Shown here piece after piece: positions 18,604 through 26,840 of a stretch of DNA of 42,287 nucleotides. A program made the translations under genes and the position numbers. The stretch covers positions 1 to 42,287 of the forward strand of contig NZ_CAMAYF010000018.1 in assembly GCF_945862485.1 (NCBI RefSeq). The letters are read 5' to 3'. This stretch comes from Sphingorhabdus sp. EL138 (GTDB taxonomy: Bacteria > Pseudomonadota > Alphaproteobacteria > Sphingomonadales > Sphingomonadaceae). How positions within the stretch are numbered: position 1 is the first letter of the stretch; each line of letters opens with the position of its first letter. The notes beneath the pieces are model-generated. The model worked only from the letters and a program-made list of their open reading frames with translations, made no database searches and was not told the origin of the DNA.

Positions 18604-19503
18604 ATGGTCGCGCTTATTGCGGGTCCGACAGCAAGCGGCAAGACGGCATTAGCGCTGCATCTGGCCCGATCTGGCAATTTCGAGATAATCAACGCCGATA
18701 GCGCGCAAGTTTATTCTGATCTGCCGATATTGAGCGCGCAGCCCACTGCCGATGAACAACGCAGAGCTCCCCATCATCTTTTTAGCTATATCGATGGCGT
18801 CAACCCCTGCTCCGCCGCGCGCTGGGCCAAAGATGCCAAGCAGGCTATTGCGCGCACCCATGCCGCAGGCGCCACGCCGATATTGGTCGGCGGTAGCGGC
18901 CTTTACCTACGCACCTTGCTGGACGGCATTGCGCCCATACCGGAAGTTGACCCTGAATTGCGGGCCGCAATCCGCGCGATGCCAGTGGAAGAAGCTTATG
19001 CCGCGCTTCAAACATATGATGCGCCGGTTGCCGCAACCTTGGCCCCCACGGATGTCAGTCGCATCACCCGTGCACTTGAGGTCGTGCAAAGCACCGGGCG
19101 CAGCATCTTGGCATGGCGCGCAACCAAGATTGGCGGCATATCAGCGGACATCATTTTGCGTCCTTTGTTGCTCTTACCCCCACGCGATTGGCTATACGCG
19201 CGCTGCGACACTCGCTTTGAACAAATGATGGCGCATGGTGCAATTGATGAAGTGGAGGCGTTGCTTGCCCGCAATCTGCCGCAAGATGCACCCGTTATGC
19301 GCGCCATCGGCGTGCCGGAGATTTCGGCCTATCTTAAAGGCATGATGAATCGGGACGAAGCGATTGCGCGCGGCCAAATTGCCACCCGACAATATGCAAA
19401 GCGGCAGTTTACTTGGTTTCGCAATCAAGCTCCTGCGGATTGGCACCGCGCAAGTGCAGTAATAAATGATTCAAATATAGGTGATTTTGAAATAATATTT
19501 TAA
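18604..19503 (+). CDS. miaA: tRNA dimethylallyltransferase
   Basis: Transfers a dimethylallyl group from DMAPP to N6 of A37 in tRNAs reading UNN codons. The 299-residue protein begins MVALIAGPTASGKTALA with the P-loop at 7-14. It continues with INADSAQVY, LVGGSGLYLRTLLDG and RQYAKRQFTWFRNQ, all MiaA hallmarks. The frame stays open far upstream (to 18307), but that extension lies antisense to serB and does not look like protein, so I place the start at 18604 (18580 is an in-frame alternative). No clear Shine-Dalgarno is seen. Confidence 0.94.
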   Translation: MVALIAGPTASGKTALALHLARSGNFEIINADSAQVYSDLPILSAQPTADEQRRAPHHLFSYIDGVNPCSAARWAKDAKQAIARTHAAGATPILVGGSGLYLRTLLDGIAPIPEVDPELRAAIRAMPVEEAYAALQTYDAPVAATLAPTDVSRITRALEVVQSTGRSILAWRATKIGGISADIILRPLLLLPPRDWLYARCDTRFEQMMAHGAIDEVEALLARNLPQDAPVMRAIGVPEISAYLKGMMNRDEAIARGQIATRQYAKRQFTWFRNQAPADWHRASAVINDSNIGDFEIIF

Positions 19504-19512
19504 TGAATGTAT

Positions 19513-19541
19513 TTGACAAGTCATTTTCTAATCATTAGCTA
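19513..19541 (+). promoter_or_regulatory. Candidate promoter of ilvB operon
   Basis: TTGACA at 19513-19518 is a perfect -35 box, with TAGCTA at 19536-19541 after 17 bases as a poor -10. It lies just after the miaA stop and would give a 5' leader of about 60 bases. I see no convincing branched-chain leader peptide in that leader. Confidence 0.4.
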
Positions 19542-19607
19542 GCCCGCTCTTGCTTACCCTATTGCAGTGCAACATGGGGAAGCGGCTTAACTTATAAGGA
19601 CTGTCCA

Positions 19608-21350
19608 GTGCCCGAAAAATCCGGCGCAGAAATTTTGATTGATATCCTGGTTGAACAGGGCGTGGATACCGTATTCGGTTATCCCGGTGGCGCAGTTCTG
19701 CCTATTTATGACGCCTTATTTCAGCAGAAGAAGATTAAGCATATCCTCGTCCGGCATGAGGCGGGCGCTGCCCATGCGGCGGAGGGCTATGCCCGTGCAA
19801 CGGGTAAGCCAGGTGTTGTGCTAGTCACCTCCGGCCCCGGTGCGACCAACGCTGTTACCGGCATTGCCGACGCGTTTATGGATTCTATCCCTTTGATCGT
19901 CCTGACAGGCCAGGTCGCGACCAATTTGATCGGCTCAGATGCCTTTCAAGAAGCAGATACCGTCGGCATTACGCGCCATTGTTCCAAGCATAATTATCTG
20001 GTGAAGGACCCGGCCGAACTCGCAACTATTGTGCGGGAGGCTTTCTCCATCGCTACTAAAGGACGCCCCGGTCCGGTTGTCATCGACATTCCCAAAAATG
20101 TGCAGGTGGCAACGGCAAGTACCGATGTGAAGCGCCCTGCCCGTTCGCGCTTCACTTATGCGGGTGAGGCCGACTATGCCGAAATCAACCGCGCGGTGGA
20201 ATTGATTGCCAATGCTAAGGCACCGATTTTGTATACGGGCGGCGGTATCATCAATTCGGGCCCTGCCGCAAGCGAAGCGCTGCGTGAGTTGGCAGAATTG
20301 ACTGGAGCGCCGGTGACATCGACGTTGATGGGCCTTGGCGCCTATCCCGCCTCCGGCGACGCTTGGTTGGGCATGTTGGGCATGCACGGCACATATGAGG
20401 CCAACATGGCCATGAACCAATGCGACGTCATGGTCTGCCTCGGCGCCCGCTTTGACGACCGCGTAACGGGCCGATTGGACGCATTTTCACCGGACAGCGT
20501 CAAAATTCATGTCGACATAGACCGCAGCTCAATGAACAAGACCGTCCGCGTTGACCTACCCATCGTTGCGGATGTTGGCACGGCCATGCGTCAGATGATC
20601 GATGTCTGGAAAGGCCGGAAATACAAAAAACAGCCGCTGGACGATTGGTGGTCACGTATCGCTGGATGGCGCGCCGTTGGGTGCCTAAATTACCCCGGCA
20701 GCACGCAGGAAATCATGCCGCAATATGCGATTGAGCGCCTGTTTGAAGCCACAAAGGACAAAGCCCCGATCATCACGACTGAGGTTGGCCAGCATCAAAT
20801 GTGGGCGGCGCAGCATTTTCACTTTGATGCGCCAAATAAATGGCTGACAAGCGGTGGACTTGGTACGATGGGTTATGGCCTGCCTGCGGCAATTGGTGCG
20901 CAAATGGGGCATCCAGATGCGCTCGTGATCGATATCGCCGGTGAAGCATCGATCCAGATGAACATTCAAGAGATGGCAACAGCAACGCAATATCGTTTGC
21001 CGGTAAAGGTCTTCATCCTCAACAATGAATGGATGGGGATGGTCCGCCAGTGGCAAGAGCTGACCTATGAAAGCCGCTACTCCGAAAGCTATTCGGACAG
21101 CCTGCCTGATTTCGTCGCGCTGGCCGAAGCTTATGGCTGGAAAGGCATTCGTTGTGCTGACCCGGCCAAGCTCGATGATGCCATTGCCGAGATGCTTGCG
21201 CATGACGGGCCAGTGATGTTCGATTGCCGTGTACACAAAACGGCAAACTGTTTCCCGATGATCCCATCGGGCGCAGCCCATACGGACATGATCCTGAAAG
21301 CAGACCAAGTATCGGGCACCATGGATGACGAAGCAAAGGCGCTCGTATAA
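19608..21350 (+). CDS. ilvB: Acetolactate synthase large (catalytic) subunit
   Basis: ThDP-dependent enzyme that makes acetolactate or acetohydroxybutyrate, the first common step to valine, leucine and isoleucine. The 580-residue protein starts with GTG at 19608 (AAGGA about 9 bases upstream). It shows GYPGGAVLPIYD, catalytic Glu51 in RHEAGAAHAAEG, GPGATNAVTG, GARFDDRVTG and the C-terminal ThDP/Mg region AGEASIQMN ... LNNEWMGM. The GDGS motif of many ThDP enzymes is GEAS here. Its stop overlaps the ilvH start by one base (TAATG). Confidence 0.96.
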   Translation: MPEKSGAEILIDILVEQGVDTVFGYPGGAVLPIYDALFQQKKIKHILVRHEAGAAHAAEGYARATGKPGVVLVTSGPGATNAVTGIADAFMDSIPLIVLTGQVATNLIGSDAFQEADTVGITRHCSKHNYLVKDPAELATIVREAFSIATKGRPGPVVIDIPKNVQVATASTDVKRPARSRFTYAGEADYAEINRAVELIANAKAPILYTGGGIINSGPAASEALRELAELTGAPVTSTLMGLGAYPASGDAWLGMLGMHGTYEANMAMNQCDVMVCLGARFDDRVTGRLDAFSPDSVKIHVDIDRSSMNKTVRVDLPIVADVGTAMRQMIDVWKGRKYKKQPLDDWWSRIAGWRAVGCLNYPGSTQEIMPQYAIERLFEATKDKAPIITTEVGQHQMWAAQHFHFDAPNKWLTSGGLGTMGYGLPAAIGAQMGHPDALVIDIAGEASIQMNIQEMATATQYRLPVKVFILNNEWMGMVRQWQELTYESRYSESYSDSLPDFVALAEAYGWKGIRCADPAKLDDAIAEMLAHDGPVMFDCRVHKTANCFPMIPSGAAHTDMILKADQVSGTMDDEAKALV

Positions 21351-21865
21351 TGCATATTAAGCAAGAACTTACCGAACGGCACGTGCTGACCCTCACCGTC
21401 GATAATGAAGCGGGCACCCTGGCTCGCATCGCCGGCATGTTCACGTCGCGGGGCTACAATATCGATAGCCTTACCGTGGCCGATATTAGCGAAGACCACA
21501 CGACCAGCCGGATAACTATCGTTACCAAAGGCCCGCCGCCCGTGATCGACCAGATTATCGCGCAATGCGAGCGGCTCATTCCCGTCCACAAAGTCACTGA
21601 CCTTACCGAGGCTGGGCCGCATGTGGAGCGGGAACTTGCCTTGGTCAAAGTCAACGGTACGGGCGATCAACGCGTTGAAGCGATGCGCCTTGCCGACATT
21701 TATCGCGCACGCGTCATCGATGCCACGGTCAGCAGCTTCATTTTTGAAATCACAGGTGGCCCTGACAAGATCGACACGTTTGTAACTTTGATGCGCGAAG
21801 TCGGGCTGGTCGAAGTTGGCCGTACCGGTATTGTTGGCCTTATGCGGGGTGCCGGGGTCAGTTAA
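21350..21865 (+). CDS. ilvH: Acetolactate synthase small (regulatory) subunit
   Basis: Regulatory partner of IlvB that confers feedback inhibition by branched-chain amino acids. The 171-residue protein has an N-terminal ACT domain (about 8-80) with LTVDNEAGTLARIAGMFTSRGYNIDSLTV, and the C-terminal ALS_ss_C domain ending VEVGRTGIVGLMRG. The 1-base overlap with ilvB implies translational coupling and balanced production of the complex. A palindromic repeat separates it from ilvC. Confidence 0.96.
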   Translation: MHIKQELTERHVLTLTVDNEAGTLARIAGMFTSRGYNIDSLTVADISEDHTTSRITIVTKGPPPVIDQIIAQCERLIPVHKVTDLTEAGPHVERELALVKVNGTGDQRVEAMRLADIYRARVIDATVSSFIFEITGGPDKIDTFVTLMREVGLVEVGRTGIVGLMRGAGVS

Positions 21866-21874
21866 TTACCATAT

Positions 21875-21942
21875 CGTCATCCTGAACGCGTTTCAGGATA
21901 ACAAACCAAAGCGCGTCATGCTGAAACAAGTTCAGCATGACG
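21875..21942. repeat. Paired palindromic repeat, ilvH-ilvC spacer
   Basis: Arm one is 21875-21902 (CGTCATCCTGAACGCG...). Arm two, 21914-21942, is itself a perfect 12-base-arm hairpin (CGTCATGCTGAA/TTCAGCATGACG). Same family as 820-890, lying in a spacer that is presumably transcribed with the ilv genes. Confidence 0.85.
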
Positions 21943-21952
21943 AGAAAGATAA

Positions 21953-22984
<1,032 letters not shown>

Positions 22985-23010
22985 ACCCTTTTTCCTAGCT
23001 TGACAGTTTT

Positions 23011-23045
23011 AGGGGAGGCATCGACACTGATGCTTCCCCTTTTTG
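23011..23045 (+). terminator. Rho-independent terminator after ilvC
   Basis: Arms 23011-23022 (AGGGGAGGCATC) and 23029-23040 (GATGCTTCCCCT) pair over 12 positions with one G-T wobble, with a 6-base loop, and run into TTTTT. It lies 27 bases after the ilvC stop. Confidence 0.9.
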
Positions 23046-23062
23046 CTATCTGGAGCAAAGTT

Positions 23063-23692
23063 ATGCGTAAGCTTTTATGTGCCCTCCCCCTCTTATTCGC
23101 TGTGCCATTGATCGCGCAAAGCGCCCCGCAAATGCCCGGAACAATGGACGTCGCCCGTGTCACTGCAGGGACGTACAACACTGACCCCGGCCATACGCTG
23201 ATCGGCTGGCGCGTCAGCCATTTTGGTTTCAACGATTATTTCGGCATTTTCGGCGATGCGACGGGAACACTGACACTTGACCCCGCCAATCCAAATGCCG
23301 CCAAGGTGGATATCACTATTCCCGTCGGCAAGGTCACAACGGCAAGTACTGGCCTGACCGGCCATCTGCTGCGCGCTGGCAAGGACGGCGGCAAAGCCGA
23401 CTTTTTTGGTCCAGCCCCGGCGGATGCCAAATTCGTTTCAACCAGTGTCGTTGCAAGTGGGACCACTGCAAAAATCACCGGCGACCTCACGTTGAACGGC
23501 GTCACCAAGCCAGTCGTTCTCGACACCAAATTTTCAGGGGCTGGTAATAACCCTTTCAACAAGAAGGCCACCGTTGGTTTTCACGCCACAGCCGTCATCA
23601 AGCGCAGCGCATTCGGCATAAGCTATGCCGTTCCGATGATTTCGGATGACGTAACGCTCGACATCAGCGTCGCGTTTGAAAAGGCAAGCTAA
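23063..23692 (+). CDS. YceI-family exported protein
   Basis: A 209-residue secreted protein of the YceI lipocalin-like family, which binds isoprenoid lipids in its barrel. The physiological role is mostly undefined. The signal peptide is MRKLLCALPLLFAVPLIAQS with likely cleavage near residue 20. The domain starts GTYNTDPGHTLIGWRVSHFGF, and FNKKATVGFHATAVIKRSAFGI follows near the end, both typical. The frame opens at 23000, but that part spans the ilvC terminator, so ATG 23063 with GGAG upstream is the right start. It may have its own promoter or rely on read-through. Confidence 0.9.
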   Translation: MRKLLCALPLLFAVPLIAQSAPQMPGTMDVARVTAGTYNTDPGHTLIGWRVSHFGFNDYFGIFGDATGTLTLDPANPNAAKVDITIPVGKVTTASTGLTGHLLRAGKDGGKADFFGPAPADAKFVSTSVVASGTTAKITGDLTLNGVTKPVVLDTKFSGAGNNPFNKKATVGFHATAVIKRSAFGISYAVPMISDDVTLDISVAFEKAS

Positions 23693-23716
23693 AGCTTTAG
23701 GAAATCAAAGACACAT

Positions 23717-23745
23717 GTCACCCCCGACTTGATCGGGGGGCATGG
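23717..23745. repeat. Single palindromic repeat unit, CCCCG subtype
   Basis: GTCACCCCCGACTTGATCGGGGGG forms a short hairpin (CCCCCGA ... TCGGGGG) between the convergent YceI gene and the monooxygenase gene. It shares the GTCA-CCCC start with the pair at 41223-41310, but only one arm is present. As a hairpin between convergent genes it could also act as a terminator. Confidence 0.6.
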
Positions 23746-23772
23746 TCTGTACGCTCAATTATCGAAGCGCGA

Positions 23773-24744
23773 TTACCCCAAATAACGGGCATCAAGGCTG
23801 GCTTTCGCTGCGCGATATTCGGCCTCAAGCTGGTCAACGAATTCAGCAACGGTTTTCACAGCTTTAACCGCACCAATGCCTTGGCCTGAACCCCAAATGT
23901 CTTTCCATGCCTTGGCTTCACTGTTGCCGCCGGAACCGAAGTCCATAGTGGAAATATCGCCTTGGGGAAGGTTGTCAGGGTCCATGCCAGCGCGCTCGAT
24001 CGACTGGCGTAGATAATTGCCGCTGACGCCCGTGAAGAGGTCGGAATAAACAATGTCGGCGGCCTTCGCCTCAACGATATTCTCTTTATAACCGTCAACC
24101 GCGTTTGCTTCCTTAGTGGCAATGAACGCGCTGCCGATATAGCCAAAGTCTGCGCCCATGGCCTGCGCCGCGAGTACCGAGGCACCATGCGCGATAGAGC
24201 CGGACAGAGCGACAGGCCCGTCAAACCATTCGCGGATTTCGCGCATCAAGGCGAAAGGCGACGTCACGCCCGCATGGCCGCCAGCGCCAGCCGCAACGGG
24301 AATGAGGCCATCGGCGCCCTTTTCAATCGCCTTGCGTGCGAACCGGTCATTGATGACGTCATGCAACGCAATCCCGCCCCAGCTATGGACGGCTTTGTTC
24401 AATTCTTCCTGCGCGCCAAGCGATGTGATGGTGATTGGGACCTGCCATTTGGCACAAATAGCAATATCCTCCTGCAACCGGTTATTTGACTTATGGACAA
24501 TCTGGTTCACCGCATAAGGCGCAGCGGGACGTTCAGGATTGTCGCGATTATGTGCCGCCAGCTCTTCGGTAATCTGGTGTAGCCATTCGTCCAACTGGCT
24601 TGCGGGGCGCGCATTGAGCGCCGGAAACGAGCCAACCACGCCAGCCTTACACTGCGCGATCACCAGATCGGGCCCAGACACGATGAACAGCGGTGAGCCA
24701 ATCACTGGTAGCCGAAGATTATCGAAAATTGCCGGAAGTGCCAT
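23773..24744 (-). CDS. Nitronate monooxygenase family protein
   Basis: FMN-dependent TIM-barrel enzyme of the 2-nitropropane dioxygenase/nitronate monooxygenase family. Members detoxify nitronates such as propionate-3-nitronate, but many have unknown substrates. The 323-residue protein has the N-terminal LRLPVIGSPLFIVSGPDLVIAQ, the family glycine-rich motif AGAGGHAG near 170, GSIAHGASVLAAQAMGADFGYIGSAF and a late GQGIGAVK. A promoter candidate lies 37 to 65 bases upstream, so it is probably transcribed apart from leuA. The enzyme class is secure; the substrate is not. Confidence 0.88.
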   Translation of the reverse strand: MALPAIFDNLRLPVIGSPLFIVSGPDLVIAQCKAGVVGSFPALNARPASQLDEWLHQITEELAAHNRDNPERPAAPYAVNQIVHKSNNRLQEDIAICAKWQVPITITSLGAQEELNKAVHSWGGIALHDVINDRFARKAIEKGADGLIPVAAGAGGHAGVTSPFALMREIREWFDGPVALSGSIAHGASVLAAQAMGADFGYIGSAFIATKEANAVDGYKENIVEAKAADIVYSDLFTGVSGNYLRQSIERAGMDPDNLPQGDISTMDFGSGGNSEAKAWKDIWGSGQGIGAVKAVKTVAEFVDQLEAEYRAAKASLDARYLG

Positions 24745-24780
24745 GCGTCGAATCCCTTATTAATTCATCAGTTGCACGTG

Positions 24781-24809
24781 GGTTAGCCACAGCGCGTCGC
24801 GGCTGTCAA
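24781..24809 (-). promoter_or_regulatory. Candidate promoter of the nitronate monooxygenase gene
   Basis: Minus-strand TTGACA (complement at 24804-24809), then 17 bases, then CTAACC (24781-24786). The perfect -35 and correct spacing support a housekeeping promoter with a 5' leader of about 30 bases; the -10 is weak. Confidence 0.5.
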
Positions 24810-24930
24810 ACCCACCTTTTTGAGCGGGCTGTTCCGTAGGGGAAGGTGCTGCAACGCACGGGCATTATAGCGCCCAATGCCTGAGTTAAGTTCAGGTGAA
24901 GGCTACCAGAGATTCAAGCGCACATAGACA

Positions 24931-26601
24931 CTAAGCCCCGTTAGCTGCGCTTAGAATGGCTCTAACAGATGCTGTAGCAACATCCTGGCTAATGCCGACA
25001 CCAAATAAAATTGGACCGTCGCCAACGCGGCATTCGACAAACGCGGCGGCGCGGGCATCGGTGCCATGGCCAATGGCGTGCTCGCTATAGTCGATAATAT
25101 CGAGCGGCCCGCCCAGCGCGTCTTGCAATGCGTTGGCAAGGCTAGAAATCAGGCCATTGCCACGTCCGCTGACGCTTTGTTCGACGCCATCTATCCGGAT
25201 GTTGCCCGCAAAGATGCGCTCGTCCTTTTGCCGCTGGCTTTGGGTTTCGTGGAAATCGATGAGCCGGAACCGGCCATCCCCCTTTAGATGATAGCGCTTT
25301 TCAAACGCCTCCCAAATGTCAGCACTTGTCAGCTCCCGCCCCGTTGTGTCCGACAATAACTGCACGGTGATCGAAAAATTCGCCTGCATCCGTTTGGGCA
25401 ACTTCAAACCTTGGTCCTGCTCGATCACCCAAGCGACGCCGCCCTTGCCGCTTTGCGAATTCACGCGGATGACGGCTTCGTAACTGCGGCCCAAATCGGC
25501 GGGATCGATTGGCAAATAGGGCACGCGCCAGATTTCGTCATTCTGCCGTTCTTGAGCCGTGAACCCTTTTTTAATCGCGTCCTGATGCGATCCTGAAAAG
25601 GCAGTGAATACCAATTCGCCAGCATAGGGATGTCGCGGGTGCACGGGCAACTGGTTGCAATATTCGACGGTCTGAATGACCTCATCAATGTCACTGAAAT
25701 CGAGGCCGGGGTGCAGCCCTTGCGTATACATGTTCAGCGCCAACGTCACCAAATCGACATTGCCGGTGCGCTCACCATTGCCGAACAGGCAACCTTCGAT
25801 GCGGTCTCCGCCCGCCAGCAAGCCAAACTCGGCGGCGGCAATGCCGCTGCCCCGGTCGTTGTGCGGATGCAGGCTGATGACGACATGATCCCGCGCGCTG
25901 ATATTGCGACACATCCATTCGATCTGATCAGCATAGACATTGGGCATGGCCGCCTCAATCGTCGCTGGCAAATTGAGGATCAGTGGCTTTGCCGCCGTGG
26001 GCTGCAGCACATCCATCACCGCCTCGCACACTTCAAGGCTGAATTCGAGTTCAGCTGTCGAGAAAGTTTCGGGGCTATATTCAAAATGCCAATCGGTTTG
26101 CGGATATTTCGCCGCTTGCTCTTTCAGGATATGCGCGCCTTCGATCGCGATCGCCTTCACGCCGGCTTTGTCGAGGTTGAAGACGATATCGCGCCACGCA
26201 GGGCTGACGGCATTGTAGACATGCACAATTGCGCGCGGCGCGCCTGCCATGCTCTCGAACGTTTTTTCAATCAGATCACGTCGTGACTGCGTCAGGCTTT
26301 GGATTGTAACATCATCCGGAATGCTCCCGCTGTCGACAAGCCCGCGAATGAAATCGAAATCTGTAGCGCCCGAACTTGGGAAGCCAACCTCAATTTCTTT
26401 CACGCCAACCTTCAGCAGCAGGTCAAAAAATCGCTTCTTTTTTTCCGTCCCCATGGGATCGATGAGCGCTTGGTTACCATCGCGTAGGTCAGTGGAAAGC
26501 CAGCGCGGCGCGCGGTCTATGGTCCGTGTCGGCCATATGCGGTCGGGCAGGTCCACTTGGGGGAAAGGTCGGTATTTACGCGATGGGTCGGAAAGCATCA
26601 T
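24931..26601 (-). CDS. leuA: 2-isopropylmalate synthase (long, type 2 form)
   Basis: Condenses acetyl-CoA with 2-oxoisovalerate, the committed step of leucine synthesis. The 556-residue protein opens with the long-form N-terminus ([16 protein letters not shown]). It has the catalytic [25 protein letters not shown], the metal-binding SLHPHNDRG, and [17 protein letters not shown]. The C-terminal LeuA allosteric dimer domain ends near [11 protein letters not shown] and should bind leucine for feedback inhibition. ATG ATG occurs at 26601/26598. Upstream lies a leader peptide and hairpin (26658-26755), so expression is probably controlled by attenuation in response to charged tRNA-Leu. Confidence 0.96.
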   Translation of the reverse strand: MMLSDPSRKYRPFPQVDLPDRIWPTRTIDRAPRWLSTDLRDGNQALIDPMGTEKKKRFFDLLLKVGVKEIEVGFPSSGATDFDFIRGLVDSGSIPDDVTIQSLTQSRRDLIEKTFESMAGAPRAIVHVYNAVSPAWRDIVFNLDKAGVKAIAIEGAHILKEQAAKYPQTDWHFEYSPETFSTAELEFSLEVCEAVMDVLQPTAAKPLILNLPATIEAAMPNVYADQIEWMCRNISARDHVVISLHPHNDRGSGIAAAEFGLLAGGDRIEGCLFGNGERTGNVDLVTLALNMYTQGLHPGLDFSDIDEVIQTVEYCNQLPVHPRHPYAGELVFTAFSGSHQDAIKKGFTAQERQNDEIWRVPYLPIDPADLGRSYEAVIRVNSQSGKGGVAWVIEQDQGLKLPKRMQANFSITVQLLSDTTGRELTSADIWEAFEKRYHLKGDGRFRLIDFHETQSQRQKDERIFAGNIRIDGVEQSVSGRGNGLISSLANALQDALGGPLDIIDYSEHAIGHGTDARAAAFVECRVGDGPILFGVGISQDVATASVRAILSAANGA

Positions 26602-26657
26602 GATATGGCAACTTCGCTGAGACGCCCGGTTTGGGGGCTAAATTTGGCGGTGGGAAA

Positions 26658-26709
26658 GCCCTTAGGCGGGTTGCCGAACATGGTCGGCAAAACAGGCACG
26701 CCTAAGGGC
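26658..26709 (-). promoter_or_regulatory. Candidate attenuator hairpin of the leuA leader
   Basis: Perfect 11-base arms on the minus strand: GCCCTTAGGCG (26709-26699), which includes the leader-peptide stop, and CGCCTAAGGGC (26668-26658), followed by TTT. Nested inside is a second perfect 7-base-arm hairpin, TTGCCGA/TCGGCAA (26690-26684 and 26677-26671). A ribosome paused on the leucine codons at 26731-26714 would cover part of the first arm. The T-tract is short, so which fold terminates is not certain. Confidence 0.7.
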
Positions 26710-26755
26710 GTGTAAGTCGTAGTAGGAGGAGCGAAAGGGCGTTGCGCGATTTCAT
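26702..26755 (-). CDS. leuL: leuA leader peptide (17 residues, leucine-rich)
   Basis: ATG at 26755 encodes MKSRNALSLLLLRLTRP and stops with TAG at 26704-26702. Six of 17 residues are leucine, four in a row (CTC CTC CTA CTA), then Arg and another Leu (CTT). CTA would be a poorly used leucine codon in a GC-rich genome, as expected for a sensor of charged tRNA-Leu. The peptide ends inside the first arm of a perfect hairpin about 100 bases before leuA. No Shine-Dalgarno is obvious; a leaderless mRNA is possible, as known for some alphaproteobacterial leader peptides. The gene symbol follows usage in other bacteria. Confidence 0.8.
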   Translation of the reverse strand: MKSRNALSLLLLRLTRP

Positions 26756-26765
26756 TACAGGGCGG

Positions 26766-26795
26766 GAATAGCCATATCGAGCAACATCCGTCCAG
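26766..26795 (-). promoter_or_regulatory. Possible leuA promoter
   Basis: Minus-strand CTGGAC (26795-26790) and CTATTC (26771-26766), spaced by 18 bases. A start about 7 bases on would place the transcript start a few bases before the leader-peptide ATG. Both boxes are weak; the call rests on position. Confidence 0.3.
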
Positions 26796-26840
26796 TCTTA
26801 AAATGCTTGGCAGAAATTTAATTGCGAAAGCTAAGGTAGA

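Noticed and set aside
19573-19596. Seven-codon frame MGKRLNL before ilvB as a possible ilv leader peptide
   Set aside because: Too short, no run of Ile, Val or Leu codons, and it overlaps the ilvB ribosome site with no terminator hairpin beyond it.
20685-21308. 207-codon minus-strand frame opposite ilvB
   Set aside because: Antisense to a highly conserved enzyme gene, with composition unlike a protein (many Cys, His, Trp, Arg).
24803-24845. GGAAC ... GTTT as a general-stress (EcfG) promoter before the nitronate monooxygenase gene
   Set aside because: Spacing and the -10 sequence do not match the GGAAC-N16/17-CGTT pattern; a TTGACA promoter fits better.
25630-26286. 218-codon plus-strand frame opposite leuA
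   Set aside because: Shadow of leuA; no recognisable domain and no start signal.
26755-26787. Ten-codon frame MLLDMAIPAL overlapping the start of the leuA leader peptide (TAATG)
   Set aside because: The likely promoter boxes lie within it, so it is probably not transcribed; the three leucines are scattered.
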